Origin: Lactiplantibacillus dongliensis
GTDB taxonomy: Bacteria; Bacillota; Bacilli; Lactobacillales; Lactobacillaceae
Direction: 5' to 3'
DNA length: 36,646 nucleotides
NCBI RefSeq assembly: GCF_005405105.1
Contig: NZ_BJDK01000035.1
Coordinates: 1 to 36,646 of the forward strand
Each line of letters starts with the position of its first letter. Position 1 is the first letter of the stretch. Of this stretch, positions 7,565 to 15,236 are shown piece after piece. The notes under the pieces were generated by a model. The model was not told the DNA's origin and did no database searches. It was given only the letters and a program-made list of their open reading frames with translations. Position numbers and translations under genes: made by a program.

Positions 7565-7911
7565 AAAACTCCCCATAATCGTTTTAGTGATTAAATCATA
7601 CCTTCAATGTGCAGTTGAAACAAGCTTATTCGTCGGATGTACACGAACTTAAACCTAATAACCGCGGGCATACGTTAACTTTATGTCAAAATCATTAAAT
7701 TTGATCGTTAAATGGGCGGGAATGTTAGTTGGCTGTTTTGGAAAGCTAATGATTGTCAGAATTCGTTGGGAAAAAACGAGATTGTTAAGTGAGCGCGACT
7801 CGCGGGTAAGTTTCCGCTTTGAAATGCTGGGGTTTGTGGTAAACTAGTGAAAAATGATGTTGCGGGCGGTTGCAAGTGGTAAGCAACCTAGAAATTAACG
7901 GAGGAATAAAG
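7565..7911. other. Divergent intergenic region
   Basis: About 350 bp between the divergent serine hydrolase and the next plus-strand gene. A weak promoter for the latter can be proposed (TTGAAA 7819-7824, 15 bp, TAAACT 7840-7845). I see no repeat or reading frame in the rest. Confidence 0.4.
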
Positions 7912-8232
7912 ATGCTAAATGTATTTGATGTCGTTAAGTTAACTGAGATTGATCATAAAGAGATTGATAGCAATCAAGTTGTTGTCACGGATGGCAATGG
8001 GAAGCCCAATGCGGTCTTAACAGAATTACTGAATGATGTCGTCGGCAACATGCGAATCTTTATTAATATGGATGAAATTTATTCCGTTAATGACCTAATG
8101 AAAGCCCTAGCTGATCACACGCCACTACCTGACGATGTGTTGGATGAATATGAAAAAGTCCTGCGGGAACCGATCTTCAATATTAATTTTGTTCCCAAAC
8201 GCGGTCAGGTTGAATTGGTCGTTGGTGAGTAG
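7912..8232 (+). CDS. Hypothetical protein, 106 aa
   Basis: An acidic cytoplasmic protein beginning MLNVFDVVKLTEID, with a conserved-looking NMDEIYSVNDLMKALADHTPLPDDVLDEY segment and a C-terminal beta-rich FVPKRGQVELVVGE. No membrane segment or recognisable domain. ATG 7912 follows GGAGG at 7900-7904; 14 in-frame codons upstream lack a ribosome site. Single gene, closed by a strong terminator. Function unknown. Confidence 0.8.
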   Translation: MLNVFDVVKLTEIDHKEIDSNQVVVTDGNGKPNAVLTELLNDVVGNMRIFINMDEIYSVNDLMKALADHTPLPDDVLDEYEKVLREPIFNINFVPKRGQVELVVGE

Positions 8233-8256
8233 GGTGTTAGTGCTTGGGTTTACTAT

Positions 8257-8302
8257 AAAAAAACAGTGATTCAGAAAATTTTTCTGAATCACTGTTTTTT
8301 GT
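8257..8302. terminator. Bidirectional terminator
   Basis: A nearly perfect inverted repeat (AACAGTGATTCAGAAAA with TTTTCTGAATCACTGTT) is bounded by A6 and T6, so it can terminate both strands. Confidence 0.93.
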
Positions 8303-8370
8303 TGTCGCTTATGCTTGGAACTAGTTGGATTAGAATGTCAGTTTAATTAGTGCCTAGCGGATGGCCACTA

Positions 8371-9006
8371 TTATTTCCAGCCGTGATCCGCATGCCAGTC
8401 ACGCTTCCGGCTATCACTAATATACGGATTGCCGGCAACGACAAAGCGCAATGGTAACTGACCACTAGCCGCTTCGGCGTTAACGCCAACACGTGGTAAG
8501 GCACTAATGTGTTGCGGCGTCTGTGACTGAGTTAGGTCAACTGCAATATCACTAGCGGCAATTGGCAGTAGATTCATATCTTGATCCTGAATCCCTAGTG
8601 CTTGCATTAACTTACCAGGGCCGTTAGTGACTTGAACACCGGTTTTACCACGGTTGGTTAATTGTTGGTCAACATTTAGGGTGGGTTCAATAGCCCGAAT
8701 CAAGACACCTTCCGGAGTTTCGGCGGGTTGAGTCACAATGTCTAATAAGTAGTTGGCGCGTAAGCGGTAGATATATAGGGTGCCGGGTTCGCGATAGAGC
8801 GGTTCGCTAAAAGCGGTCCGGCGACCGTTGTAAGCGTGGGCGGCGGTGTCGTTAGCGCCTAAATAGGCTTCAGTTTCAACGATTAAACCGCCAACAGTTC
8901 CCCCGGGATTGCGATATAATAAAGTTGTGCCCAATAAGGCTTGGGCGATTTCAATGGTGGGCCGACCGGTGAAGAAGTCAACGGTGGCGAACTTAGAAGT
9001 TGTCAA
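8371..9006 (-). CDS. mpg: 3-methyladenine DNA glycosylase (AAG/MPG type)
   Basis: The 211-aa enzyme excises alkylated purines such as 3-methyladenine and hypoxanthine. It has the Aag fold signatures: LLGTTLLYR near the start, the catalytic-region VETEAYLGANDTAAHAYNGRR (~residues 43-63), YREPGTLYIYRLRANYLLDIV and a terminal NPYISD. The start is a TTG at 9006 with GAGG 9 bases upstream; no ATG fits. It diverges from the DUF488 gene across only 39 bp, so both promoters must overlap there. It probably stands alone. Confidence 0.94.
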   Translation of the reverse strand: MTTSKFATVDFFTGRPTIEIAQALLGTTLLYRNPGGTVGGLIVETEAYLGANDTAAHAYNGRRTAFSEPLYREPGTLYIYRLRANYLLDIVTQPAETPEGVLIRAIEPTLNVDQQLTNRGKTGVQVTNGPGKLMQALGIQDQDMNLLPIAASDIAVDLTQSQTPQHISALPRVGVNAEAASGQLPLRFVVAGNPYISDSRKRDWHADHGWK

Positions 9007-9045
9007 TAGTCAAGGCCTCGAATTCTAAAGATTGAAGATGATGAG

Positions 9046-9414
9046 ATGGCGTTAAAGTTAGAACGTATCTATACTAAACCAGCGGATCTGGATGGTTATC
9101 GGGTGTTAGTGGATCGATTATGGCCGCGTGGTATGTCGAAAGTCAATGCCCAGCTTGACGACTGGGTCAAAGAAATTGGCCCATCGACGGAATTGCGTAA
9201 ATGGTTCAATCATGAACCAGCCAAGTATCCAGAATTTAAGACCCGTTATTTAGCTGAGATTAAAGCTAATCCAATCACTGCTGATTTTATAAATCAGATT
9301 GCCGAACAACTCAAAACGACCAATGTGATTTTATTATACGGCGCTAAAGATGAAGAACACAACCAAGCGGTCGTTCTAAATGCCTATTTACGCGACCAAT
9401 TAGGGTTAGATTAG
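9046..9414 (+). CDS. DUF488 family protein (YeaO-like)
   Basis: The 122-aa protein carries the DUF488 signatures YRVLVDRLWPRGMSK (~19-33), LDDWVKEIGPSTELRKWFNHEP and the C-terminal VILLYGAKDEEHNQAVVL. Family members are small cytoplasmic proteins of unknown biochemical role. ATG 9046 has only a modest purine-rich site (GATGATGAG). It is divergent from the alkyl-purine glycosylase gene. Confidence 0.9.
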   Translation: MALKLERIYTKPADLDGYRVLVDRLWPRGMSKVNAQLDDWVKEIGPSTELRKWFNHEPAKYPEFKTRYLAEIKANPITADFINQIAEQLKTTNVILLYGAKDEEHNQAVVLNAYLRDQLGLD

Positions 9415-9431
9415 GCGCGTATCGCCAGGTT

Positions 9432-9479
9432 AAAAAGATAAAAAAATTAATCCCGGACGCACCAAGTCCGGGATTAATT
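9432..9479 (-). terminator. Strong hairpin with its U-tract on the minus strand
   Basis: A perfect 14-bp inverted repeat (9445-9458 with 9466-9479) has a T-rich run only on the minus side (complement of 9432-9444). On the plus strand, where the DUF488 gene ends, no T-tract follows. It may act on both strands, but its orientation suggests some minus-strand transcription entering from the right. Confidence 0.7.
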
Positions 9480-9644
9480 GGGTAATAAACTGCGACAATC
9501 AAATTATTTTAAATATTTTCCTGAAAACGCTAGCAATTCGTGATAAATTTTGCTATGATTAGGTTGTTAATTAATGACGTCAACTATTACAGTGCACAAT
9601 AATGGGGGTTGCATTGTTAGGCAAGCAAGATTGGGGATAATATT

Positions 9645-10049
9645 ATGATAAACTTATGTGTGTTACCAAGTACCGCAAGTTGTCGCAAAGCCCATCGCTG
9701 GTTACTCGAGCATCGGATTCCGTTTCATGAACGGAATATGAATGCTCAGCCTTTGACGGAAACTGAGATTAAACATCTGCTTCAATATACTTATGATGGC
9801 ATCGATGATTTGATCAGCACGAAGTCCAATGCTTATCGACAATTAAGTAAAACAACGCCAATTGAAGATATGCCATTGAGTGAAGCTGTGCATGTCTTGA
9901 GCCAAACGCCGCAATTATTACGGCGACCGATTATCTTTGATGATCATCGTTTGTTATGTGGCTTTAATCAAGACGAAATTCGGATGTTCATCCCACGTGA
10001 TCAACGTGTCTTAAAGATGAAATCACTGGCTGAACATCAGATGGCGTAG
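9645..10049 (+). CDS. Spx/ArsC-family regulator lacking the CxxC switch
   Basis: The 134-aa protein has the Spx fold: an N-terminal thioredoxin-like strand and ASCRKAHRWL helix, central DGIDDLISTKSNAYRQL, LLRRPIIFDD (~91-100, containing the arginine region that contacts RNA polymerase alpha), and the C-terminal GFNQDEIRMFIPR. In classical Spx the CxxC thiol switch is Cys10/Cys13; here the pair reads Thr10/Cys13, so disulfide sensing of that type is impossible. It is likely an Spx paralogue acting on RNA polymerase in the cytoplasm with other control. ATG 9645 follows GGGGATAAT. Monocistronic. Confidence 0.88.
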   Translation: MINLCVLPSTASCRKAHRWLLEHRIPFHERNMNAQPLTETEIKHLLQYTYDGIDDLISTKSNAYRQLSKTTPIEDMPLSEAVHVLSQTPQLLRRPIIFDDHRLLCGFNQDEIRMFIPRDQRVLKMKSLAEHQMA

Positions 10050-10080
10050 GTTGGGGGCCAAAAGTTAATTTAAAATTCAA

Positions 10081-10140
10081 AAAAGGATGCTAACTGTCTG
10101 ATTAAACTGATATCGGCAGTTAACATCCTTTTGCTTTTTT
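10081..10140. terminator. Convergent bidirectional terminator
   Basis: AAAAGGATGCTAACTGTC (10081-10098) pairs with the matching arm at about 10115-10132, with one mismatch near the middle, and a T-run follows. It lies between the Spx-like gene and the convergent pgpA gene. Confidence 0.85.
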
Positions 10141-10639
10141 AAGCGTATTTATGGGCAACCTTGGCTGCAACGGCAGCGGCAATCGCGCCAACTAAGTCGT
10201 CAATAAATGTATTAACAACGCCGGATTTGTCCGTGTCTAGCTTTTTAATGACGCCTTCTTTAACTTTATCCACGTAACCATAGTTAGTTACCCCGATGGT
10301 ACCGTAGATATTAGCCATGTTGAGGGCTAAGCCTTCGTCGACCCCGAAGACCCCCGCATCGTTGGCAACAATTGTTTGAAGCGGTTCGCTGAGTTGCCCC
10401 GCAGTCGCTAGCCGGTCAAGCTCGAGGGCCACCATGGCATTGTTCAGTAACTCTCGTTTATGCAAGACTTCTTTAGTTTCGGTTTCACATTCGGCAATCG
10501 TTAAGTCCGGCACATACTTAGTTTGCAACTTAAAGGTAATCTGCGCGATTTCGTGATACGTAATGCCTTTTGCAGCCAGTGCCTGTACCACGAATTCGTA
10601 AGCTGCTTTATCCGGATATTTAAATGCTTTATTATACAT
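10139..10639 (-). CDS. pgpA: Phosphatidylglycerophosphatase A family protein
   Basis: The 166-aa product matches the PgpA/YutG family: GITYHEIAQITFKLQ (~23-37), CETETKEVLHKRELLN, DAGVFGVDEGLALNMANIYGTIGVTNYGYVDK and the C-terminal TFIDDLVGAIAAAVAAKVAHKYA. The family dephosphorylates phosphatidylglycerol-phosphate, the last step of phosphatidylglycerol synthesis. The Gram-positive members lack the membrane segments of the E. coli enzyme, and their activity is less certain. I chose ATG 10639 because GGAGG lies 9-10 bases upstream; 16 in-frame codons further out have none. Lone gene. Confidence 0.88.
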   Translation of the reverse strand: MYNKAFKYPDKAAYEFVVQALAAKGITYHEIAQITFKLQTKYVPDLTIAECETETKEVLHKRELLNNAMVALELDRLATAGQLSEPLQTIVANDAGVFGVDEGLALNMANIYGTIGVTNYGYVDKVKEGVIKKLDTDKSGVVNTFIDDLVGAIAAAVAAKVAHKYA

Positions 10640-10687
10640 AGTTTTCCTCCAATGAATTATTTTAGTTAGGTTAATAGCCGTCTCCAT

Positions 10688-10786
10688 TGATCAGTCTGTT
10701 CGTGGTGGGGTACCTTGTAGCTGCAAGGCGCTTTCAAGCCGAAAGCCACCCAGCTAAGTGTCTCGACACGGCGAACAGACTGATCA
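10688..10786. repeat. Cruciform/cloverleaf element, second family
   Basis: TGATCAGTCTGTTCG (10688-10702) and its exact 15-bp complement (10772-10786) enclose three inner helices: a GGTGG/CCACC arm containing CCTTG..CAAGG and CTTTC..GAAAG hairpins, and a GTGTC..GACAC hairpin. The sequence is unrelated to the common repeat of the window, but the architecture (outer stem, several inner stems) is similar. No coding content. Confidence 0.7.
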
Positions 10787-10858
10787 CTACGACTCAAACT
10801 AGTTTTCTAATTGTTTAATCAGCTAGTAAATTGATTCCGTTGGCGCTTAGTTAAAACT

Positions 10859-10978
10859 GCTGCCTACTGGTTACAGTAAACTTAAAAATATCGGTTAATT
10901 AACGCCGGGCGGGCCAGAATTGGCGCACAAACACGGCCACCGCGTTCCAGCCGATACTGGTCCAACCAAGGTGGTAAG
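10859..10978 (+). repeat. Composite repeat relic with deleted cloverleaf copy
   Basis: The outer stem (CCAGAATTGGC and GCCGATACTGG) and 3' flank CCAACCAAGGTGG of the common unit are present at 10901-10972; the inner hairpins are lost. A degenerate end of the partner unit (CTGCCTACTGGTT, about 10860-10872) and an AT-rich linker precede it, as in the fuller composite at 13195-13560. Confidence 0.7.
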
Positions 10979-11190
10979 TTCGATCTAACTGAAGTGTTTT
11001 TGGCGATTATTGTAACCACCAGTAACATTAAGTTCGTTCACTAAGGTTACGTTCCTTATTATACTAGTCTTCAATCTAAAACCGAATTAAAGGTCCCCAC
11101 CAAATAAGTGGTCGTTTTGATTATTAATTGCGGTTTTAAAGGAAACGGGTAAAATAGACTAGTGGAGTTTGACGGGGAAAGTGGTGAATT

Positions 11191-12087
11191 TTGGTGAAAC
11201 GATTCAAAACGGTACTGCAATTTCTACTGCTTGCCTTTGTAATTGGGGCTACGGTCGTCTTAATTGGTGCCGGTGGTGATAGCACCAAAATTACGAAAGT
11301 GACCAGTCAGTTGCGGTCGCTGCCGACCCAGCCGATTAGCAGTCAGTACCAACAGTCGAAAACGGCAACGGTCTTTTTACATGGGTATAATGGCGGGGCG
11401 TATTCGACTAATTATTTAATTAAAAAAGCCGAAAAAGCTGGCGCGGCCCAAAAAGCATTAGTGGTTAATGTTTATAAAAATGGCGTGATGGGCTTTAAAG
11501 GTTATTGGAAGCAATCAATTAAAAATCCGATGGTCCAAGTGGTTTTTCAAGACAATCATGCTACGCAAAAGACGCAAATCTATTGGCTACATCAAGTCCT
11601 AGTGCAGTTAAAAGCTAAGTACGGTGTGACCAAGTATAATGCGGTCGGCCATTCATTGGGATCTAATGATATTGTCAATCAGGCGCTAACTTATGGCCGT
11701 GATCATCGTTTGCCTAAGTTACGTAAGATTGTCACGATTGCCGGACCTTTTGATGGTTTGACCGGTTACCTGAATGCCGAAACGGAACGGCATGTTCAGA
11801 CAGTTGCGGCTAAGCCAACGCGGTTTACGCGGCATTTTGCGGCCATGCTCAAACAACGGGCAAACTTTCCGAAGCATGTGCAGTTGCTGAATGTGATTGG
11901 TGATACGAACAGCGGGTTCAACAATGATGGTTATGTGGCAGTAGCGTCAGCCCGTTCGGTGAGTTATTTGCTACGAGATAAGCTGGCTCGTTACCGCGAA
12001 GAATTTTATAGCGGGGCGAATGCGGCTCATTGTGCATTGAACCAGAATCCAGCGGTGGCGCGCTCGATGATTTCATTTTTATGGTAA
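11191..12087 (+). CDS. Alpha/beta hydrolase, DUF915 family, exported
   Basis: The 298-aa product has an N-terminal hydrophobic segment (~8-27, signal peptide or anchor) and a DUF915 alpha/beta hydrolase domain. Oxyanion-hole strand TVFLHGYNGG is at ~60-69, the nucleophile elbow GHSLGSND has Ser155, IAGPFDG follows, and a late AAHCAL supplies the likely catalytic His. DUF915 proteins are common cell-surface esterase/lipase-like hydrolases of lactobacilli with unknown natural substrates. The start is TTG 11191 or GTG 11194, behind GGGGAAAGTGG. Single gene, 61 bp before the dehydrogenase gene. Confidence 0.9.
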   Translation: MVKRFKTVLQFLLLAFVIGATVVLIGAGGDSTKITKVTSQLRSLPTQPISSQYQQSKTATVFLHGYNGGAYSTNYLIKKAEKAGAAQKALVVNVYKNGVMGFKGYWKQSIKNPMVQVVFQDNHATQKTQIYWLHQVLVQLKAKYGVTKYNAVGHSLGSNDIVNQALTYGRDHRLPKLRKIVTIAGPFDGLTGYLNAETERHVQTVAAKPTRFTRHFAAMLKQRANFPKHVQLLNVIGDTNSGFNNDGYVAVASARSVSYLLRDKLARYREEFYSGANAAHCALNQNPAVARSMISFLW

Positions 12088-12148
12088 TTAAGTTAGGGCG
12101 AAGATGTGAATCTTCCGCCCTTTCGTTGTTTAGAAAGTAGGTTAAGAC

Positions 12149-13126
12149 ATGGCAAAAATTTTTATTTCCGCCAAGGTTCCAACAAGTGGGATTCAAGCAT
12201 TACAACAGGCTGGCTATGAACCAGCTGTGTACCAAGGGGCGGGGTTAATCACGCCAACTGAATTAAAAGCAGGAGTCGCTGATGCGGCCGTCTTGATTAC
12301 CCCGTTATCAACGCCTGTGACAAAGGACATTATTGATGCTGCGCCTAAGTTACGGTTGATTGCGAACTTTGGGGCCGGTTTTAATAATATCGATATTAAT
12401 TACGCCGCCACCAAAGCCATTGCGGTTACCAATACCCCGGGAGTCTCGACCGCTAGTACGGCGGAAGTCACGGTCGGCTTAGTCTTGGCATTAATGCATC
12501 GGATGGTCGAAGGAGACCGTCTAATGCGGACGACTGGTTTTGACGGTTGGGCCCCGTTGTTTTTCCTAGGCCATGAGTTAGCTGGTAAAACGCTAGGAAT
12601 TGTTGGCATGGGCCAGATCGGACAAGCGGTGGCCAAACGGTTACATGCATTTGGCATGAAGATCGTTTATACGCAACGTCATCAACTAGACGTCTTTACG
12701 CAAAGTAAGACCGATGCCACTTATTTAACATTGGCTGAACTGCTAAAAACGGCTGACGTGGTGAGTTTGCATGCACCCTTAACACCAGCAACGCAACATT
12801 TATTGGGTGCCAATCAATTAGCTTTGATGCAGCCAAGTGCCTATTTAATTAACGCGGCGCGTGGCCCATTAGTTGATGAACACGCTTTGTTGGCGCAGTT
12901 AAAGGCTGGTCAATTAGCGGGTGCGGCCCTAGATGTGTACGAAACGGAACCCCAATTAACACCGGGATTTGCGGAACTGAAGAATGTTATTTTAACGCCG
13001 CATATCGGTAACGCGACGGTTGAAGCCCGCGATGCCATGGCAAAGATCGTGACGGATAATGCGATTGCAGTGTTGAATGGGCAAGCACCAACCGCGGTAG
13101 TGAATGGCGTCGTGGAACCTAAATAA
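12149..13126 (+). CDS. D-isomer-specific 2-hydroxyacid dehydrogenase
   Basis: The 325-aa NAD(P)-dependent enzyme interconverts a 2-oxoacid and a D-2-hydroxyacid. It has the family's split catalytic domain, a Rossmann core with GMGQIG (~153-158) in LGIVGMGQIGQAVAKRL, and the catalytic triad in NAARGPLVDE (Arg), DVYETEPQ (Glu) and LTPHIGNAT (His). The sequence is closer to the glyoxylate/hydroxypyruvate reductase branch than to D-lactate dehydrogenase, but substrate is an inference. ATG 12149 follows AGAAAGTAGG. Possibly co-transcribed with the DUF915 gene. A clear terminator follows. Confidence 0.94.
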   Translation: MAKIFISAKVPTSGIQALQQAGYEPAVYQGAGLITPTELKAGVADAAVLITPLSTPVTKDIIDAAPKLRLIANFGAGFNNIDINYAATKAIAVTNTPGVSTASTAEVTVGLVLALMHRMVEGDRLMRTTGFDGWAPLFFLGHELAGKTLGIVGMGQIGQAVAKRLHAFGMKIVYTQRHQLDVFTQSKTDATYLTLAELLKTADVVSLHAPLTPATQHLLGANQLALMQPSAYLINAARGPLVDEHALLAQLKAGQLAGAALDVYETEPQLTPGFAELKNVILTPHIGNATVEARDAMAKIVTDNAIAVLNGQAPTAVVNGVVEPK

Positions 13127-13137
13127 GTGGTTATCAA

Positions 13138-13167
13138 AAAAGAGCTGATGGCAATCAGCTCTTTTTA
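13138..13167 (+). terminator. Terminator of the hydroxyacid dehydrogenase gene
   Basis: AAAGAGCTGAT and ATCAGCTCTTT enclose a GGCA loop and are followed by T residues. Confidence 0.92.
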
Positions 13168-13194
13168 ATAACCACTATTGTTTGTTGTTAGTTT

Positions 13195-13356
13195 AAATTG
13201 CCGCCTGCCGGTTGGCTTCTAAAACGCTGGAACGCCATGGACCATTTTGAAGCCAAAGAACGGTCTTCAAAGCTGGCGTTGGCCTAAGTCCGAGCAAACC
13301 ACTCGCACTAAGGCCAACGACACGGCTGAGCATTTTAGAAGCCAACCTCTCGGCTA
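13195..13356 (-). repeat. Cloverleaf repeat, divergent unit 2, full copy
   Basis: Outer stem: TTGGCTTCTAAAACGCT at 13213-13229 against AGCATTTTAGAAGCCAA near 13329-13345. Inner hairpins on the minus strand: GTTGGCCTTAGT... with ...ACTTAGGCCAAC, and CTTTGAAG with CTTCAAAA around an ACCGTTCTTTGG loop. It differs from unit 1 in nearly every stem base, yet keeps the CTTAG motifs and the loop. It forms the left half of a composite with 13405-13560. Confidence 0.85.
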
Positions 13357-13404
13357 AATAACTGAACTTAAAGTAATCAATCGTTAACTTTTTAATTTCT
13401 GTTA

Positions 13405-13560
13405 GTTAACGTCGGGCGGACCAGAATTGGCTCAGTGGTGTCGTTTATCTTAGTCGTGATTTTCGACTTAGATAAAGCCCGGCTTGCGAGACCGTTCTTT
13501 GGCTCGCAAACGTGGATACCACGTTCCAGCCGATTCTGGGCCAACCAGAGTGACATTTTA
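13405..13560 (+). repeat. Cloverleaf repeat, unit 1, full copy
   Basis: A complete ~155-bp copy. Outer stem CCAGAATTGGCT / AGCCGATTCTGG; P2 TTATCTTAGTCG / CGACTTAGATAA (one T-T mismatch); conserved AAAGCCCGGCTT; P3 TTGCGAG / CTCGCAA around ACCGTTCTTTGG; P4 AACGTGG-ATA-CCACGTT. It sits between convergent genes, downstream of the amidase stop. Confidence 0.9.
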
Positions 13561-13591
13561 ATCCAACTAGCATCAAACGTAACTACTATAT

Positions 13592-14815
13592 TTAGTCGAA
13601 TTCCGTTGCGTTGATCCAATAAGGGGTGCCGCTAGTTGGAACGACGCGGTACCATTGGGTTTGAACGCCATCGATGATCCGGAAACCCTCGCAGTTGATT
13701 GCAACGGTTTGACCGCGCAAGCTACTAGTATTGCCGACTGGTTTTGATACATATAACGTATTTGGAATATGGTCGTAATAATCGGTATTACTATCAGCTT
13801 TAACTGTTTTTTGAAGCGTTAAGTTCTTGTTGAAGGTCAGCGTGCCGAAGTCTAAAGCTTTGCGATAAACCCAGTAACGTTGGGCCGAAGCTGACTTCTT
13901 AAAGCGAATCCGATACCATTTTGACTTCTTGGCTGTCTTGGTCCCGATTGCATCAATGTAAACGCGCTTGCCAGTGTAAGCTTTTGAGCGTTTCCAAGTG
14001 TATTTCTTGGTCGCCCGGGTCCCTTTAATGTGATTATAGAGACGGTAGCTGGTATAGCGATTGCTGAGTTTAGCGGTTTCGTAGCCGGAGCCCTTACGGT
14101 AAGTCGCTTTTTCATAGGCAGCATGATGCAATTGATTATATTGCCGTTTAACTTGTTGGTAGAATTGCGCCATCGTATAGGCTTGACCGAAATATTTACG
14201 ACCAGCTGAGGCGTAATAACCGACTGGATCACTGTGATCGGACCCGCCTAGAAATTTAGAGACGGATGCATGTGACCAGACCGTACCGTTCCCATCGTAA
14301 GCCGCGTCGTTGGGCTTGAGATGGTACTTATTCAAAATGTAGGCCGTATAGTAGGCTGAATTAGCAATTTGATGGGCAAAGGCTGATTTGCTGTGAACTT
14401 CGACTTGTTCAAATTGAACAAAGCGTTGGTTGGCAGCGGGACCGGCGCCCCAAGCTAAATAATTCGTATTGGCAATGTTGATAATGCGTGAAGCATCCAC
14501 GAAACTGTGTACGAATGCGTTATTGTAATGGGCCTTCATATAGGCCATTTCACCATAAATTGTTGAGGTAGGGTTAGCCGTTTCATGGACGACGACCCCT
14601 TCTGGTTTACCAACGCCGTGGCGGTATTTATACTTAGGAAAACCGCCCCAAATGGCCGTGGTAACTTTAGCATGACCAATCTTTTGATTACTAATATAAC
14701 TGTTGACACTTTCAGCGTGGGCGGTAGTGGTTTGTAGCGCGACCCCGATACCGAATAAGGCGACGCCAGCCACGATTGTGCGTCTGATAAATGACCCCGT
14801 TGAGACTAACTTCAT
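13592..14815 (-). CDS. Secreted N-acetylmuramoyl-L-alanine amidase with SH3-like repeats
   Basis: The 407-aa autolysin-type enzyme has a signal peptide (residues ~1-34, cleaved after AHA). An Amidase_2/PGRP domain spans ~45-225, with probable zinc ligands His77 (VVHETAN), His182 (VWSHASVSKF) and Asp196 (DHSDPVGYY). At least two SH3_8/GW-like wall-binding modules follow (~245-325 and ~330-405, each ending in KSKWYRIRF / TQWYRVV-type strands). It cleaves between MurNAc and the stem peptide outside the cell, for cell separation or turnover. ATG 14815 has GGAAAGG about 11-12 bases upstream. Lone gene. Confidence 0.93.
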   Translation of the reverse strand: MKLVSTGSFIRRTIVAGVALFGIGVALQTTTAHAESVNSYISNQKIGHAKVTTAIWGGFPKYKYRHGVGKPEGVVVHETANPTSTIYGEMAYMKAHYNNAFVHSFVDASRIINIANTNYLAWGAGPAANQRFVQFEQVEVHSKSAFAHQIANSAYYTAYILNKYHLKPNDAAYDGNGTVWSHASVSKFLGGSDHSDPVGYYASAGRKYFGQAYTMAQFYQQVKRQYNQLHHAAYEKATYRKGSGYETAKLSNRYTSYRLYNHIKGTRATKKYTWKRSKAYTGKRVYIDAIGTKTAKKSKWYRIRFKKSASAQRYWVYRKALDFGTLTFNKNLTLQKTVKADSNTDYYDHIPNTLYVSKPVGNTSSLRGQTVAINCEGFRIIDGVQTQWYRVVPTSGTPYWINATEFD

Positions 14816-15236
14816 TAAATATGCGACCTTTCCATCAATTCCTGAAGAGTTGAACTATCCTTTTTATCTGCAAAAACTGTCCACTTTTTAGAATACCACT
14901 ATTTAAACAACTTGGCGGTATCATTCAAACACCAAGTGTACCTTGCCAATGTTGCAAATAGATTACAACCAGTTAACATTACGAAATTTATATTCAGTTT
15001 TAAGATTAACCTTATTGATTAATTATATTTGGTGTTGATTGGGTTAAATTGCTACTTTGGTTAGGCCAGCGTTAAAATAACAACGATTAAAAAGCTAATG
15101 AGTGATTATTTTCAACTTTGAATCCCGGATTGAGTTTCGAAACGGCTCATGTTTTAGAACCCAACCGGTAGACGGCAATTGCAACTAGCATCAAGCGTAC
15201 ACGAATGATTATTCTTCACCGGTATCAAGCGGACTA
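14816..15236. other. AT-rich intergenic region with a composite-repeat relic
   Basis: The left ~230 bp is AT-rich and should hold the promoter of the minus-strand amidase gene. From 15046 to about 15200 a decayed composite repeat is recognisable. The promoter of the CPBP gene is not obvious. Confidence 0.5.
15046..15200 (-). repeat. Composite repeat, decayed
   Basis: TTGCTACTTTGGTTAGGCCAGCGTTAAAATAAC matches the two outer ends of unit 1 (compare 19600-19770) with everything between them lost. GATTAAAAAGCTAATGAGTGATTATTTT matches the linker. CATGTTTTAGAACCCAACCGGTAGACGGCAATT matches the end of unit 2. The order equals that of the composite at 19600-19900. Confidence 0.7.

Larger units (their letters stand above)
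10640..11190. other. Intergenic region with two structured repeats
   Basis: About 550 bp without genes. It holds a 99-bp cruciform element (10688-10786), a relic of the composite repeat (10859-10978), and AT-rich DNA that must contain promoters for the divergent pgpA and DUF915 genes. No reading frame is convincing. Confidence 0.6.

Noticed and set aside
13392-13619. 75-aa ORF overlapping the repeat and the amidase end
   Set aside because: It consists of repeat DNA (13405-13560); similar frames arise in other copies by chance.
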